A DNA stretch of 64,000 bases, from NCBI GenBank assembly GCA_016742215.1, contig JACVCC010000002.1, forward strand, positions 124,001 to 188,000, in the 5' to 3' direction. A program made the translations under genes and the position numbers. The stretch is from Brevundimonas sp. (lineage in GTDB: Bacteria > Pseudomonadota > Alphaproteobacteria > Caulobacterales > Caulobacteraceae). A model generated the notes under the pieces. The model was not told where the DNA came from, ran no database searches, and saw only the letters and a program-made list of their open reading frames with translations. Below, in pieces: positions 54,705 through 62,859 of the stretch (positions within the stretch are counted from its first letter, which is position 1; every line of letters begins with the position of its first letter).

Positions 54705-55462
54705 GCGACCCGGTCCGGCATGGCGCGGGCGAGCGCGGTGGCCAAGGCCTCGACGGCGTCTCGATAGTCCGGGGCCGCGCGCCAGTTCGCGGGCCGGGGC
54801 AGGTCGCCTGGCGCGGGGCGGGCCATTGCCACCTGGCCTGAGACGGCGTCCAGCACGACAGTTCGGCCGGCCAGGTAGACCGCTTCCTCGACGTCGTGGG
54901 TGACGAAGACAATCGCCGGTGGGCGCTCACGCGCGGCCCAGAGATGATGCAGATCCTCGATCAGGTGCCGGCGCGTGATGCTGTCCAGCGCCGCGAAGGG
55001 CTCATCGAGAAGCAGCAGGTCCGGGTCTGTGACCAGGGCGCGGGCGATCGAGACGCGCATGGCCATGCCACCCGAGAGCTGGCGCGGGTGAGCGGCCAGA
55101 CGCTCGCCGAGACCAACGGCGGCCAGGGCGACGGCGGCGCGATCAAGCGCCTGATCCCGCGGCGCGCCAGCAAGCTCCAGCGGCAGGGCGACATTGGCGC
55201 GGGCGTCGGCCCAGGGCATCAGTGTCGGCGACTGGAAGACGAAGGCGGTGCGGCCTGCGGGGGCGGTTGTGGCGAAGCCCTCGGAGGGGCGCTCAAGGCC
55301 GGCGAGGAGACGGAGCGCTGTCGACTTTCCGGCGCCGGAGGCGCCGACGAGGGCGACGATCTCTCCGGGCTGGATCGAAAGGTTCAGTGGCCCCAGCGGC
55401 GTCCGGCCCGGATACCGGACGACGACGTCCGCGAGGCTGGCGACCGGGCTAGCGTCCACCAC
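54701..55462 (-). CDS. ABC transporter ATP-binding protein (SsuB/ThiZ-like)
   Basis: The 253-residue ATPase has all motifs: Walker A LVGASGAGKSTALRLLAG, Q-loop FVFQSPTLMPWA, signature QLSGGMAMRVSIARAL, Walker B LLLLDEPFAALD and the H-loop FVTHDVEEAVYL. This pattern fits nitrate/sulfonate/taurine-type importers. Its ATG lies 14 bases inside the 3' end of the substrate-binding gene and its stop overlaps the permease start by four bases, so the operon is tightly coupled. Confidence 0.93.
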   Translation of the reverse strand: MVDASPVASLADVVVRYPGRTPLGPLNLSIQPGEIVALVGASGAGKSTALRLLAGLERPSEGFATTAPAGRTAFVFQSPTLMPWADARANVALPLELAGAPRDQALDRAAVALAAVGLGERLAAHPRQLSGGMAMRVSIARALVTDPDLLLLDEPFAALDSITRRHLIEDLHHLWAARERPPAIVFVTHDVEEAVYLAGRTVVLDAVSGQVAMARPAPGDLPRPANWRAAPDYRDAVEALATALARAMPDRVA

Positions 55463-56501
55463 GGCCGCGGCCGGGCAGATACTGGGTCGTGAAGGCCTGA
55501 CGCCAGTCGAGATCGGCCGGATAGACTCCGGCTTGGCTGGTGACCTCGAAGAACGCCTGCCAGCGCTCGGGGGTCATCGTGCCGAGGCCGTAGAGGGCGG
55601 CATCTCCGCCATCGACAATGCCATTGGACTTCAGCTTCTCGCGCGCCTGGTCGAGGATGTCCTGCGTCATCTCCGGATTGGCGCGGCGGATCAGGGCATC
55701 AGCCGCCCGGCCATCGCCCTGGATGTAGTCGCGCCAGCCCTCGGCCGAGGCGGCGATGAAGCTGCGCAGGGCCTCGGCGTTGTCGCGGGCGAAGGCGTCG
55801 GGAGCGAGAACCATCGTCGCGTAGGAGGGGTAGCCCTCATCCGCCAGCAGGAAGGTGTGCGGAACGAAGCCGGCCTCCTTCTCGATCGTGTAGGGTTCGC
55901 TGGTCAGGTAGCCCTGCTGGACCGCACGGGGGTCAGCGATGAAAGGCGCGGGGTTGAAGTTGTATTTGCGGACCTGATCATCGGTGAAGCCGTAGCGGGC
56001 CTTGAGCCAGACCCAGAAGGCGTTGATCGAGGCGTCGGCCAAAAGGAAGGGCCGGCCGGCGAGGTCGGCGATCGAGCGCAGGGCCGGGTCCGGGTGCGCG
56101 ATCAGGACCTGCGGGTCTTTCTGGAAGAAGGCGGCGACGGCCTTCACCGGCGCGCCCTGCGCCACGAGGTTCATCGGGATGAAGCTGTTGGAGCCCATGC
56201 CCAGTTCGACGGCACCGGAGGCCAGGAGCTGGGGCACGTTCACGCCGGGTCCGCCCTGGATGATCTGGACGTTCAGGCCGCGGCGTTCGTAGGCGCCCGA
56301 GGCGAGGGCCTGGTAGAAGCCGCCGTGCTCGGCCTGGGCGCGCCAGTCCGTAGCGAAACGCAGGCGGATGCGGCCGTCGGCGTCGGGCGCCACCTCGCTA
56401 TCGCCGCAGCCGGTCAGGACAGTGCTGGCCGCCAGTGCGCCGGCGCCCGCGAGGAGGGCGCGACGGTGAGGCTGAAGCTGCCGAATCCCGCGCGAGGTCA
56501 T
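55449..56501 (-). CDS. ABC substrate-binding lipoprotein (NMT1/THI5-like)
   Basis: The 350-residue protein has a lipoprotein signal (ALLAGAGALAASTVLTGCGD). The mature domain is NMT1/THI5-like: RFATDWRAQAEHGGFYQALA, GAYERRGLNVQIIQGGPGVN and LGMGSNSFIP, the ligand-pocket segment. Relatives bind nitrate, sulfonates or thiamin-pyrimidine precursors. No TPP riboswitch was found in the upstream region, so thiamin control is not supported. ATG 56501 is preferred over a TTG at 56519. The ATPase and permease genes follow. Confidence 0.88.
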   Translation of the reverse strand: MTSRGIRQLQPHRRALLAGAGALAASTVLTGCGDSEVAPDADGRIRLRFATDWRAQAEHGGFYQALASGAYERRGLNVQIIQGGPGVNVPQLLASGAVELGMGSNSFIPMNLVAQGAPVKAVAAFFQKDPQVLIAHPDPALRSIADLAGRPFLLADASINAFWVWLKARYGFTDDQVRKYNFNPAPFIADPRAVQQGYLTSEPYTIEKEAGFVPHTFLLADEGYPSYATMVLAPDAFARDNAEALRSFIAASAEGWRDYIQGDGRAADALIRRANPEMTQDILDQAREKLKSNGIVDGGDAALYGLGTMTPERWQAFFEVTSQAGVYPADLDWRQAFTTQYLPGRGRGGR

Positions 56502-56569
56502 GACCTTATGTACGGCCAAGGCGGGTCTTGCGAAAGGGGAGGCGGAACCGTGCCCGGAGCCGGAATTGA

Positions 56570-56637
56570 GCGAGGGGACGAAGAGCCCCGGCGAACCGGA
56601 TTTCCTCGTCCCCTCGCCAAGTCCGGGTTGGACTTGG
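56570..56637. repeat. Tandem inverted repeats with UUCG-type loops
   Basis: GCGAGGGGACGA (56570-56581) pairs exactly with TCGTCCCCTCGC (56606-56617). Inside sits CCGG-CGAA-CCGG. Immediately after, CCAAGTCC-GGGTT-GGACTTGG (56617-56637) forms a second perfect hairpin. On the minus strand the inner loop reads TTCG. A dispersed palindromic element or a structured leader RNA would look like this. Confidence 0.6.
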
Positions 56638-56671
56638 CCTTTGAGGTTTTGGACCCTGGCTTCGGCATCAG

Positions 56672-56747
56672 CGGGGCGAACCCCGACGATGGTCAGCTGT
56701 ATCCGCTCGCGCTCCTGGTCTCCGGCGTTCCGCAGGTCTGGCCTGCG
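56672..56747. repeat. Two further hairpins in the same gap
   Basis: CGGGG-CGAA-CCCCG at 56672-56685 (TTCG loop on the minus strand) and CGCAGG-TCTGG-CCTGCG at 56731-56747 continue the series of inverted repeats toward uup. Confidence 0.5.
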
Positions 56748-57160
56748 CCGTCCTTCGATCCCGATCCGGTTCTCCGTGAACGCGTCCGGCCGAGGCCGTC
56801 ATCGTTCTGGAGCCTTGATCCTGCCTTCCGCCGCGTCTGGTCCGAAGACCACCCGAAGCGTCGGGTCAGAGAGCCGGGCCGGTTCGCCTTGATCCCCGGG
56901 TCTCCCCGGTTCTCCGCGCCGCCGTGTCCCTCGGCCTGATCAAGCTCGCCCCAAATCCGGATTTCGACAAGCGGTCCGGATCGTCCGGTTGTGGACGGTT
57001 TGGCGGATAAATCGTGTGCAAATGCAGGAGTTGAACTCCTGGAGACGCATAATTCTTTGCGTTGTGAAGTTCTTGCGACGTTATGCACAACGCCGGCGTT
57101 CGGGGGCTATGGTCGCCTAAAATTAACAAACGGCGACCGTTCCAATCGGCGCGATGGGAG

Positions 57161-58981
57161 TCAGGCGCCGAGCGCGGCCTTCTTCTCTTCCAGTTCGAGC
57201 CATTCAAGCTCGGCGGCTTCAAGCTGTTCACGGGCCTGGGCGGCGCCGGTCATGGCGCGATCGAAGGCTTTCGGATCGCGGCTGTAGAGGTCCGGGTCCG
57301 CGAGGGCGGCGTCGTGTTTCGCGATCAGGGCGGGGAGGGACTCGAGCAGGCCTTCGAGCTCCTTCAGGCGGTGGGTGTCCTTGAAGGAGAGCTTGGTGGC
57401 CTTCTTCGGGGCGGCGGCGGGTGCGGAGGAGCGCGTTTCGCCCCCTCCACCACGCTGCGCGCGGTCCCCCTCCCCCGATGGGGGAGGATTAAGGAATCCC
57501 GGGTTCTGACGGATGAAGTCGGTCCAGCCGCCGGGGGTCTCCACGATCTGGCCGCGGCCGTTCATGGCGATGGTCGAGGTGGCGAGGCGGTCGACGAAGT
57601 CGCGGTCGTGGCTGACCAGGATCAGGGTGCCGTCGTAGCTCTCGAGCAGCTCTTCCAGCTTGTCGAGCGTGTCCATGTCGAGGTCGTTGGTCGGCTCGTC
57701 GAGGACCAGCATATTGGCCGGTTTGGCGAGGGCGCGGGCCAGCAGGAGGCGGTTGCGCTCCCCGCCCGACAGGGTCGAGATCGGCTGCTTGAGCTGGGCT
57801 TCCTGGAACAGGAAGTCCTTGGCGTAGGCGGCGACGTGTTTGGAGTGGCCGCGCACGAGGATGCTGTCGCCGCCGCCGGGTGTCAGGGCGTCCCACAGGG
57901 TCATGTCGGACTTCAGGCCCTCGCGGGACTGGTCCAGATAGACGGGCTCGAGATTGGCGCCGAGGCGGACCGTGCCCTCGTCAGGCGCAAGTTCGCCCAG
58001 CAGGACCTTGACCAGGGTCGTCTTGCCGGCGCCGTTCGGGCCGACGATGGCGAGGCGGTCGCCGCGGATCACGCGGGTGGTCAGGCCCTTGAAGATGCTG
58101 CGGTCGCCGAAGGCCTTGGACACGCCCTTGAGATCGGCGACCAGCTTGCCGGAGGTGACCCCGGAGTCGACGCCCAGATGCAGCTCGCGGGGCTGGTCCT
58201 TCATCCGCTCGGCGCGGTCGGCGCGCATGGCCTGCAGCAGGCGGGCGCGGCCCTCGTTGCGGGTCCGCTGGGCGGTGATGGAGCGGTAGAATGTATAGGT
58301 CTCGGCCTCGATCTTCTTGGTCAGGCGACGCAGGCTTTCAGCCTCTTCCTCCATGACCTTGGCGGCCCATTCGTCAAAGGCGGAAAACCCCTTGTCGAGG
58401 GTCCGGACCTTGCGGCCCTCCAGCCAGTGCACCGACTGGGTGACGCGGTTGAGGAAGGCGCGGTCGTGGCTGACGACCAGGACGGCGAAGCGGGCCGAGA
58501 GAAGCTCGTTCTCCAGCAGTTCGATGGCGAGAATGTCGAGGTGGTTGGTCGGCTCGTCGAGCAGGAGCAGGTCCGGCTCCTCGGCGAAGGCCTTGGCCAG
58601 GGCGGCGCGGCGGGTTTCGCCGCCGGAAAGGTTCACGGCCGGCTTGTTCGGGTCGAGCCCGAAGGTGGTCAGCCAGCTCTCGGCCGTCCAGCGCTCGGCT
58701 TCTCCGGACGAAGCGTAGTCCAGCAAGGTGTCGCCCTTGATGTCCGGCTCCTGCGGGACGTAGGCGAAACGGGTGCCGGCCTGGACGGAGCGGTCGCCGG
58801 CGTCAGGCTCGATGAGGCCCATGACCATCTTCATCAGGGTCGACTTGCCGGCCCCGTTGCGACCGACGAGGGCTGCGCGGGTGCGCGGCTCGATGGCCAT
58901 GTCGACACCGTCGAACAGGGGGCGTTGACCGTCCTGAAGACGGACATCCTTGAGGGCGACGAGGGGGGGACGGGCAGCCAT
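57161..58981 (-). CDS. uup: ABC-F ATPase, Uup type
   Basis: The 606-residue soluble protein has two ABC domains: Walker A LVGRNGAGKSTLMKM and VGPNGAGKTTLVKVL, signatures LSGGETRRAALAKAF and LSGGERNRLLLARAL, and Walker B LLLDEPTNHLD and LVLDEPTNDLD, linked by a charged ABC-F linker near 240-290. A C-terminal coiled coil (after about 540, LKELEGLLESLPALI and on) defines Uup, which binds ribosomes or branched DNA. Between the second ABC domain and the coiled coil a repeat element encodes an odd Gly/Pro-rich insert (NPPPSGEGDRAQRGGGG). ATG 58981 gives the usual MAARPPLVAL start. Confidence 0.93.
   Translation of the reverse strand: MAARPPLVALKDVRLQDGQRPLFDGVDMAIEPRTRAALVGRNGAGKSTLMKMVMGLIEPDAGDRSVQAGTRFAYVPQEPDIKGDTLLDYASSGEAERWTAESWLTTFGLDPNKPAVNLSGGETRRAALAKAFAEEPDLLLLDEPTNHLDILAIELLENELLSARFAVLVVSHDRAFLNRVTQSVHWLEGRKVRTLDKGFSAFDEWAAKVMEEEAESLRRLTKKIEAETYTFYRSITAQRTRNEGRARLLQAMRADRAERMKDQPRELHLGVDSGVTSGKLVADLKGVSKAFGDRSIFKGLTTRVIRGDRLAIVGPNGAGKTTLVKVLLGELAPDEGTVRLGANLEPVYLDQSREGLKSDMTLWDALTPGGGDSILVRGHSKHVAAYAKDFLFQEAQLKQPISTLSGGERNRLLLARALAKPANMLVLDEPTNDLDMDTLDKLEELLESYDGTLILVSHDRDFVDRLATSTIAMNGRGQIVETPGGWTDFIRQNPGFLNPPPSGEGDRAQRGGGGETRSSAPAAAPKKATKLSFKDTHRLKELEGLLESLPALIAKHDAALADPDLYSRDPKAFDRAMTGAAQAREQLEAAELEWLELEEKKAALGA
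57441..57489. repeat. Palindromic repeat element inside uup
   Basis: The stretch contains CCTCCCCC-GAT-GGGGGAGG (57469-57487), a perfect 8-base hairpin, next to an imperfect ACCACGC/GCGCGGT hairpin (57449-57465). It reads in frame as a Gly/Pro-rich insert in the uup linker. A related C-rich/G-rich hairpin occurs at 62820-62840 between GTA genes, so a dispersed repeat family is likely. Confidence 0.7.
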
Positions 58982-59079
58982 GGCGAGCCATATAGCGAGC
59001 ACTCCCGCATTCGGCCATCGGCGTTGACGCTGCTGTTCGCGCGCGATGTAGTCGGGGTCTGATCGACGGGAGACGGCAG

Positions 59080-59667
59080 ATGACGAGTACCGGACGTGCG
59101 GTCAGGACGAAGTCGGGGCCGGGCCGGATTTTCTATCTGGTCGCCGTCGTCCCGTTGGTCGTCGGTCTCGCCACCATGGGCGTCATACTGGCGCGCACCC
59201 TGCCCAACCTGAACAGCGGGCTGCAGCAGATCGTCGTGCCCGGCGAGCGTGAACTGACGCTGGAGCCGGGGCAGCATACGGTCTTCCTCGAGACCCGCAG
59301 CGTGGTCGACGGGCGGAGCTATGTGGTCGATGACGTGCCGGGTCTGCAGGTCGAGGTCCGGGATGCGGCCGGTACCGTGGTCCCCGTCCATGAGCCGGTG
59401 GGCTACGCCACCTACAGCCTCGGCGCCCGGACGGGGCACGCGATCCAGAACTTCGAGGTCGAGACGGCGGGGACCTATCGCATTCGAGCCGGGTACCCGG
59501 ACGAAGCCGGGCCGGCGACCGTCATCGCGGTGGGGCAGGGGTTTGTCGGGACGCTGTTGGTGGCGATCTTTTCGGCGTTGGTGGCGATGATGATCGGCCT
59601 CGCGCTGACTACCGGCCTGCTGATCTGGGTTTATTCCAGCCGGCGTCGGATGGTGCGGTCTGATTGA
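59080..59667 (+). CDS. Two-helix membrane protein with periplasmic domain
   Basis: The 195-residue protein has membrane helices at about 17-38 and 153-177, giving cytoplasmic ends and a periplasmic beta-rich domain between. The domain begins LQQIVVPGERELTLEPGQHT and includes VDGRSYVVDDVPGLQVEVRD and IQNFEVETAGTYRIRAGYPD, an immunoglobulin-like strand pattern. No family is recognised. The C-terminal tail is Arg-rich. The gene is divergent from uup across about 100 bases. Confidence 0.7.
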   Translation: MTSTGRAVRTKSGPGRIFYLVAVVPLVVGLATMGVILARTLPNLNSGLQQIVVPGERELTLEPGQHTVFLETRSVVDGRSYVVDDVPGLQVEVRDAAGTVVPVHEPVGYATYSLGARTGHAIQNFEVETAGTYRIRAGYPDEAGPATVIAVGQGFVGTLLVAIFSALVAMMIGLALTTGLLIWVYSSRRRMVRSD

Positions 59668-59749
59668 CGGCGTCCCACTGACGCCGGGGCGACATGCCGT
59701 CGCAGAAGCGGTCGATTGACGCTTACCGTCCGGCTGGTATGTAGCGCGG

Positions 59750-60325
59750 ATGAACAGTCAGGCCCGCCGTCGCGCACCCGAAACTACCCGCGCAGAGATC
59801 ATCGACAAGGCGCTGGAAGTCGCCGCGGAGGTCGGAGCCATGGGCTTCACGATCGACGCGGTCGCCGCGCGGACGTCGGTCAGCAAGGGCGCCCTGCTGC
59901 ACCATTTCCCGACCAAGCTGGCGCTGCTGGAGGGGCTGACCGACCACCTGTCGGAGATGTTCTGCGACGCCATCATCGCCGAGGCCGCGAAGGATCCGCA
60001 GCCCTATGGGCGGCTGGCGCGAGCCTATCTGCGGGTGACGATCAACGACGCGATGACGGCCTGCGACGTGTCGATCGGCCGGGCCATGCTGGTGGCCTGC
60101 GCGATCGAGCCGTCGCTGCGGGCGCGGTGGTCGGAAGGCATCGAGCGGGTGAAGGCCGAGGATCCGACGGATCCGGTCGGGGCGGATGACGCCCTGCTGT
60201 TGAGGCTGGTGGCGGACGGCCTGTGGATGTCGGACCTGTTCGGGGTTCACGACGTGTCGCCGGCGCAGCGACAGGCGCTGCTGTCGCTGCTGACGCCCGG
60301 GCACACCCTGATCGAGGCGGCCTGA
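59750..60325 (+). CDS. TetR/AcrR-family regulator of the SMR gene
   Basis: The 191-residue protein has a TetR helix-turn-helix (residues 10-60: ARTSVSKGALLHHFPTKLAL) followed by a C-terminal ligand domain with VTINDAMTACDVSIGRAMLV and LRLVADGLWMSDLFGV, typical of TetR_C_37-type efflux regulators. Its stop overlaps the ATG of an SMR transporter by one base (TGATG), so the two form an efflux module in which the regulator most likely represses its own operon. Confidence 0.92.
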   Translation: MNSQARRRAPETTRAEIIDKALEVAAEVGAMGFTIDAVAARTSVSKGALLHHFPTKLALLEGLTDHLSEMFCDAIIAEAAKDPQPYGRLARAYLRVTINDAMTACDVSIGRAMLVACAIEPSLRARWSEGIERVKAEDPTDPVGADDALLLRLVADGLWMSDLFGVHDVSPAQRQALLSLLTPGHTLIEAA

Positions 60326-60663
60326 TGAACCCGACGACCTGGGCGGCGCTGCTCGGCGCGATCGCCTTCGAGGTGGTGGGGACGACGCTGCTGCAGAAGT
60401 CGGAACAGTTCACCCGGCTGTGGCCGACGCTAGGACTGGCGGCCTGTTACCTGACCGCCTTTTACCTGCTGAGCCTGGCGCTGCGGCAGATGCCGGTGGG
60501 CATCGCCTATGCGATCTGGAGCGGACTGGGCGTGGTGGCGATCTCGCTGATCGGCCTGTTCCTGTTCCGGCAGAAGCTTGATCTGGCGGCCATCCTCGGT
60601 CTGACGATGATCGTGGGCGGCGTGGTCGTGATCAACGTCTTCTCGAAGGCGGTCAGCCACTGA
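60325..60663 (+). CDS. Small multidrug resistance (SMR) efflux transporter
   Basis: The 112-residue protein has four membrane helices and the SMR family marks: the essential membrane Glu in [29 protein letters not shown] [14 protein letters not shown], and [17 protein letters not shown] at the end. It exports cationic drugs or guanidinium-type ions using the proton gradient. It is coupled to the TetR gene upstream. Members of this size work as antiparallel homodimers or, less often, heterodimers; no second SMR gene is near. Confidence 0.93.
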   Translation: MNPTTWAALLGAIAFEVVGTTLLQKSEQFTRLWPTLGLAACYLTAFYLLSLALRQMPVGIAYAIWSGLGVVAISLIGLFLFRQKLDLAAILGLTMIVGGVVVINVFSKAVSH

Positions 60664-60712
60664 ATTCAGTCGGTTGAGGACAGGAGGGCGCGGAAGGCGT
60701 AGAAGCCGCCCG

Positions 60713-61171
60713 ATGACCGCACCCTTCTGGCAAACCAAGCGCCTGGAGCAGATGACCCGCGAGGAGTGGGAGAGCCTGTGCGACGGGTGCGGCCTGTGCT
60801 GCCTGGTGCGGTTCGAGGACGAGGACACCGGCGAGGTGATCCCGACGCGGGTGCACTGCAAGCTGTTCGACCCGATGCGCTGCACCTGCTCCGACTACGC
60901 CAACCGCAAGCAGTACGTGCCGGACTGCATCAAGCTGACGCCGTGGAACATCGAGGCGCTGGAGTGGATGCCGAAGTCGTGCGCCTATCGTCGCCTGCAC
61001 GAGGGCCGTCCGCTGGCGAACTGGCACCATCTGGTGTCGGGCAGCCGCGAGACGGTGCACGAGGCGGGCGTCTCGGTGCGTGGGCAGACGGTGTCGGAGC
61101 TGGCGCTGAAGGACCCGGAGGACGCTCTGGACTTCGAGGCTCCCGAATGGCGCGAGGAGCGCGGACGCTAG
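60713..61171 (+). CDS. UPF0260 (YcgN family) protein
   Basis: The 152-residue protein has the YcgN Cys set: [49 protein letters not shown] and [20 protein letters not shown], which suggests a metal or iron-sulfur site. The family's function is not settled. ATG 60713 gives the usual N-terminus ([13 protein letters not shown]). It follows the SMR gene by 49 bases and precedes the GTA-like cluster, but is likely a separate chromosomal gene. Confidence 0.93.
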   Translation: MTAPFWQTKRLEQMTREEWESLCDGCGLCCLVRFEDEDTGEVIPTRVHCKLFDPMRCTCSDYANRKQYVPDCIKLTPWNIEALEWMPKSCAYRRLHEGRPLANWHHLVSGSRETVHEAGVSVRGQTVSELALKDPEDALDFEAPEWREERGR

Positions 61172-61194
61172 TCTGCTCACAATCCGTTGATTGA

Positions 61195-61269
61195 CGGCGA
61201 GGTTGGGCGGAAAAGATCGCGCCTGATCAGCGACCTGTCGAAAACAATCAGAAGATAGGCGGCGAGGTT
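61195..61269. repeat. Direct repeat before the GTA-like cluster
   Basis: CGGCGAGGTT occurs at 61195-61204 and 61260-61269, 65 bases apart, in the 121-base promoter region of the small-terminase-like gene. Activator sites for GTA promoters could look like this, but ten-base repeats also occur by chance in high-GC DNA. Confidence 0.3.
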
Positions 61270-61292
61270 CGCTGGCGCCCCATACTTCTGCC

Positions 61293-61631
61293 ATGTCCCG
61301 AAAAAGCGATCCGAACCCGCCGGCCGAGGAGCCGGAGGAAGACCATCCGCTGCGGGCGGAAGTCCAGGGCATGATGGCGATCATCGGCGACGAGGACCCT
61401 GTCATCACAAGCCGCAAGGCCAAGGCCGTGGCGGACACGCTGAAGGCGTTGACGATCAAGCGCGAGTTCGACGCGATGGTCGCAGCGGCTGCCCTGCCCA
61501 TCGATCTGGCCGCAGAGGAGAAGCTGCGTGAACAACTCCTGCGCCGACTGGATGCGTTCGCTGCCGAAGTGGCTGAAGCCAGAGGTCTTGAGTATCCTGA
61601 CGCCCTTCGACCACGATTTGATCGACCATGA
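61293..61631 (+). CDS. Small-terminase-like protein of a GTA-type cluster
   Basis: The 112-residue protein is acidic and helical: HPLRAEVQGMMAIIGDEDPV, VADTLKALTIKREFDAMVAA and EKLREQLLRRLDAFAAEVAE. Position directly before the large terminase, with a 104-base overlap, is the reason to call it the counterpart of RcGTA gene 1 (TerS). No nuclease or DNA-binding motif can be assigned with confidence. The two frames overlap extensively, so the start of the large subunit lies in its coding sequence. Confidence 0.6.
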   Translation: MSRKSDPNPPAEEPEEDHPLRAEVQGMMAIIGDEDPVITSRKAKAVADTLKALTIKREFDAMVAAAALPIDLAAEEKLREQLLRRLDAFAAEVAEARGLEYPDALRPRFDRP

Positions 61632-62808
61632 CTGGATCGGCTGGAGGCACGACCCGCAGCATCCGCCGGACGAGGCGTGGATGACGTGGCTGTTTCTCGG
61701 CGGACGCGGCGCGGGCAAGACCCGAGCCGGCGCCGAGTGGCTGACGGAGCAGGCTGTGCCGGGCGCGCGGCTAGCGCTCGTGGGGCCGACGCTGCATGAC
61801 GTGCGCGAGGTGATGATCGAGGGACCGTCGGGCCTGAGGGCGATCGCGCCGCCGTGGCGTCGGCCGGTCTATGAACCGGCGCGACGACGGCTGGTCTGGC
61901 CCAATGGCGCGGAGGCGATGGCGTTCTCGGCCGCCGAGCCGGAGCGGTTGCGCGGGCCTCAGTTTCATGCCGCCTGGGCCGACGAGTTCTGTGCGTGGAA
62001 GCGGCCGGGCGATGTCCTGCCGATGCTGCGGATGGGGCTGAGGTTGGGGGAGGATCCGCGGCTGGCGGTGACGACCACGCCGCGGCCGATGGCGGCGTTG
62101 CGGGCGTTGCTGGAGGAGCCGACGACAGTCCTCACCCACGCCCCGACGCAGATGAATACGCGCAATCTGGCGCGAGGCTTTCTACGCGGGCTGGAGCAGC
62201 TGTACGGCGGGACGCGGCTGGCGGCGCAGGAGCTGGATGGCCTGATGCTGGACGAGGGCGAGGGGCTGTGGACGCCGGCGATGTTCGAGCGCTGTCGCGG
62301 CCGGGCGCCGGACCGGTTCGACATGATTGTGGTCGGGCTGGATCCGCCGGTGACCTCGGGCGGAGACGCCTGCGGGATCGTGGTGGTCGGGCGCGCGCAC
62401 GGCACGGCCTATGTGCTGGCCGACGAGAGCGTCAGCGGGCTGGCGCCGTCGAAATGGGCGGCGCGGGTGGCGGAGGTCGTCGCGCGATACGACGTCGACC
62501 GGGTGGTCGCCGAGGTGAACCAGGGCGGCGAGATGATCGTCGAGATGCTGAAGCTGGCGAAGTGCGGGGCGGTGGTGAAGCCGGTGTTCGCCCGAACATC
62601 CAAGCGCGCGCGGGCTGAGCCGGTGGCCATGCTCTACGACCAGAACCGGGTCATCCACACGCGATCGTTCGGGCCGCTGGAGGATGAGCTGGAAGGGCTG
62701 GGCGCGGGGACGGGGCGACACAGTCCGGATCGGGCCGACGCGCTGATCTGGGCGGTGAGCCATCTGCTGTTGAACTCGGCGCGGCTGCCGAGCGTGCGGG
62801 TGTTGTGA
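61528..62808 (+). CDS. Large terminase (GTA/phage DNA-packaging ATPase)
   Basis: The 426-residue protein drives DNA into capsids. The ATPase domain has WLFLGGRGAGKTRAGAEWL (Walker A) and FHAAWADEFCAW (Walker B). The nuclease domain has VGLDPPVTSGGDACGIVVVG and HSPDRADALIWAVSHLLL with metal-binding Asp residues. This set matches RcGTA gene 2 and related phage terminases. It begins at a GTG with GAGGAG at good spacing, inside the preceding gene. The portal gene follows after 51 bases. Confidence 0.92.
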   Translation: MNNSCADWMRSLPKWLKPEVLSILTPFDHDLIDHDWIGWRHDPQHPPDEAWMTWLFLGGRGAGKTRAGAEWLTEQAVPGARLALVGPTLHDVREVMIEGPSGLRAIAPPWRRPVYEPARRRLVWPNGAEAMAFSAAEPERLRGPQFHAAWADEFCAWKRPGDVLPMLRMGLRLGEDPRLAVTTTPRPMAALRALLEEPTTVLTHAPTQMNTRNLARGFLRGLEQLYGGTRLAAQELDGLMLDEGEGLWTPAMFERCRGRAPDRFDMIVVGLDPPVTSGGDACGIVVVGRAHGTAYVLADESVSGLAPSKWAARVAEVVARYDVDRVVAEVNQGGEMIVEMLKLAKCGAVVKPVFARTSKRARAEPVAMLYDQNRVIHTRSFGPLEDELEGLGAGTGRHSPDRADALIWAVSHLLLNSARLPSVRVL

Positions 62809-62819
62809 GGATGTGACGT

Positions 62820-62840
62820 TCCCCCTCCCCGAGGGGGAGG
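62820..62840. repeat. C-rich/G-rich hairpin between terminase and portal genes
   Basis: A TCCCCCTCCCC arm is followed by GAGGGGGAGGG, an imperfect hairpin (one-base bulge) in the 51-base gap. It resembles the CCTCCCCC/GGGGGAGG core of the element inside uup, so both may be copies of one dispersed repeat. Confidence 0.5.
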
Positions 62841-62859
62841 GAGAAGAAGGAAAATCATC

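Larger units (their letters stand above)
56502..57160. other. Hairpin-rich intergenic region
   Basis: About 660 bases lie between the uup stop and the start of the ABC operon on the same strand. Several inverted repeats occur (see separate entries), and at 57025-57138 more: CAGGAGTT-G-AACTCCTG (57025-57041), ACGCA/TGCGT (57045-57062), the palindrome AACGCCGGCGTT (57089-57100), and GGTCGCC/GGCGACC (57111-57138). A TTATGCACA sequence at 57081-57089 equals a DnaA-box form. Open frames on both strands lack recognisable domains. It may hold the operon's leader, a regulatory RNA or an unmapped repeat. Confidence 0.55.

Noticed and set aside
56500..56892. A plus-strand 130-codon frame in the gap before uup
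   Set aside because: Ser/Pro/Arg-rich translation across hairpins, no ribosome site and no family.
56502..57160. A thiamin (TPP) riboswitch for the NMT1-type transporter
   Set aside because: The CTGAGA core and the ACCTGA segment expected for TPP were not found on the minus strand.
60659..60670. ACTGAATTCAGT palindrome at the SMR gene stop
   Set aside because: It overlaps the stop codon and has no promoter context; a chance 12-base palindrome is plausible in 64 kb.
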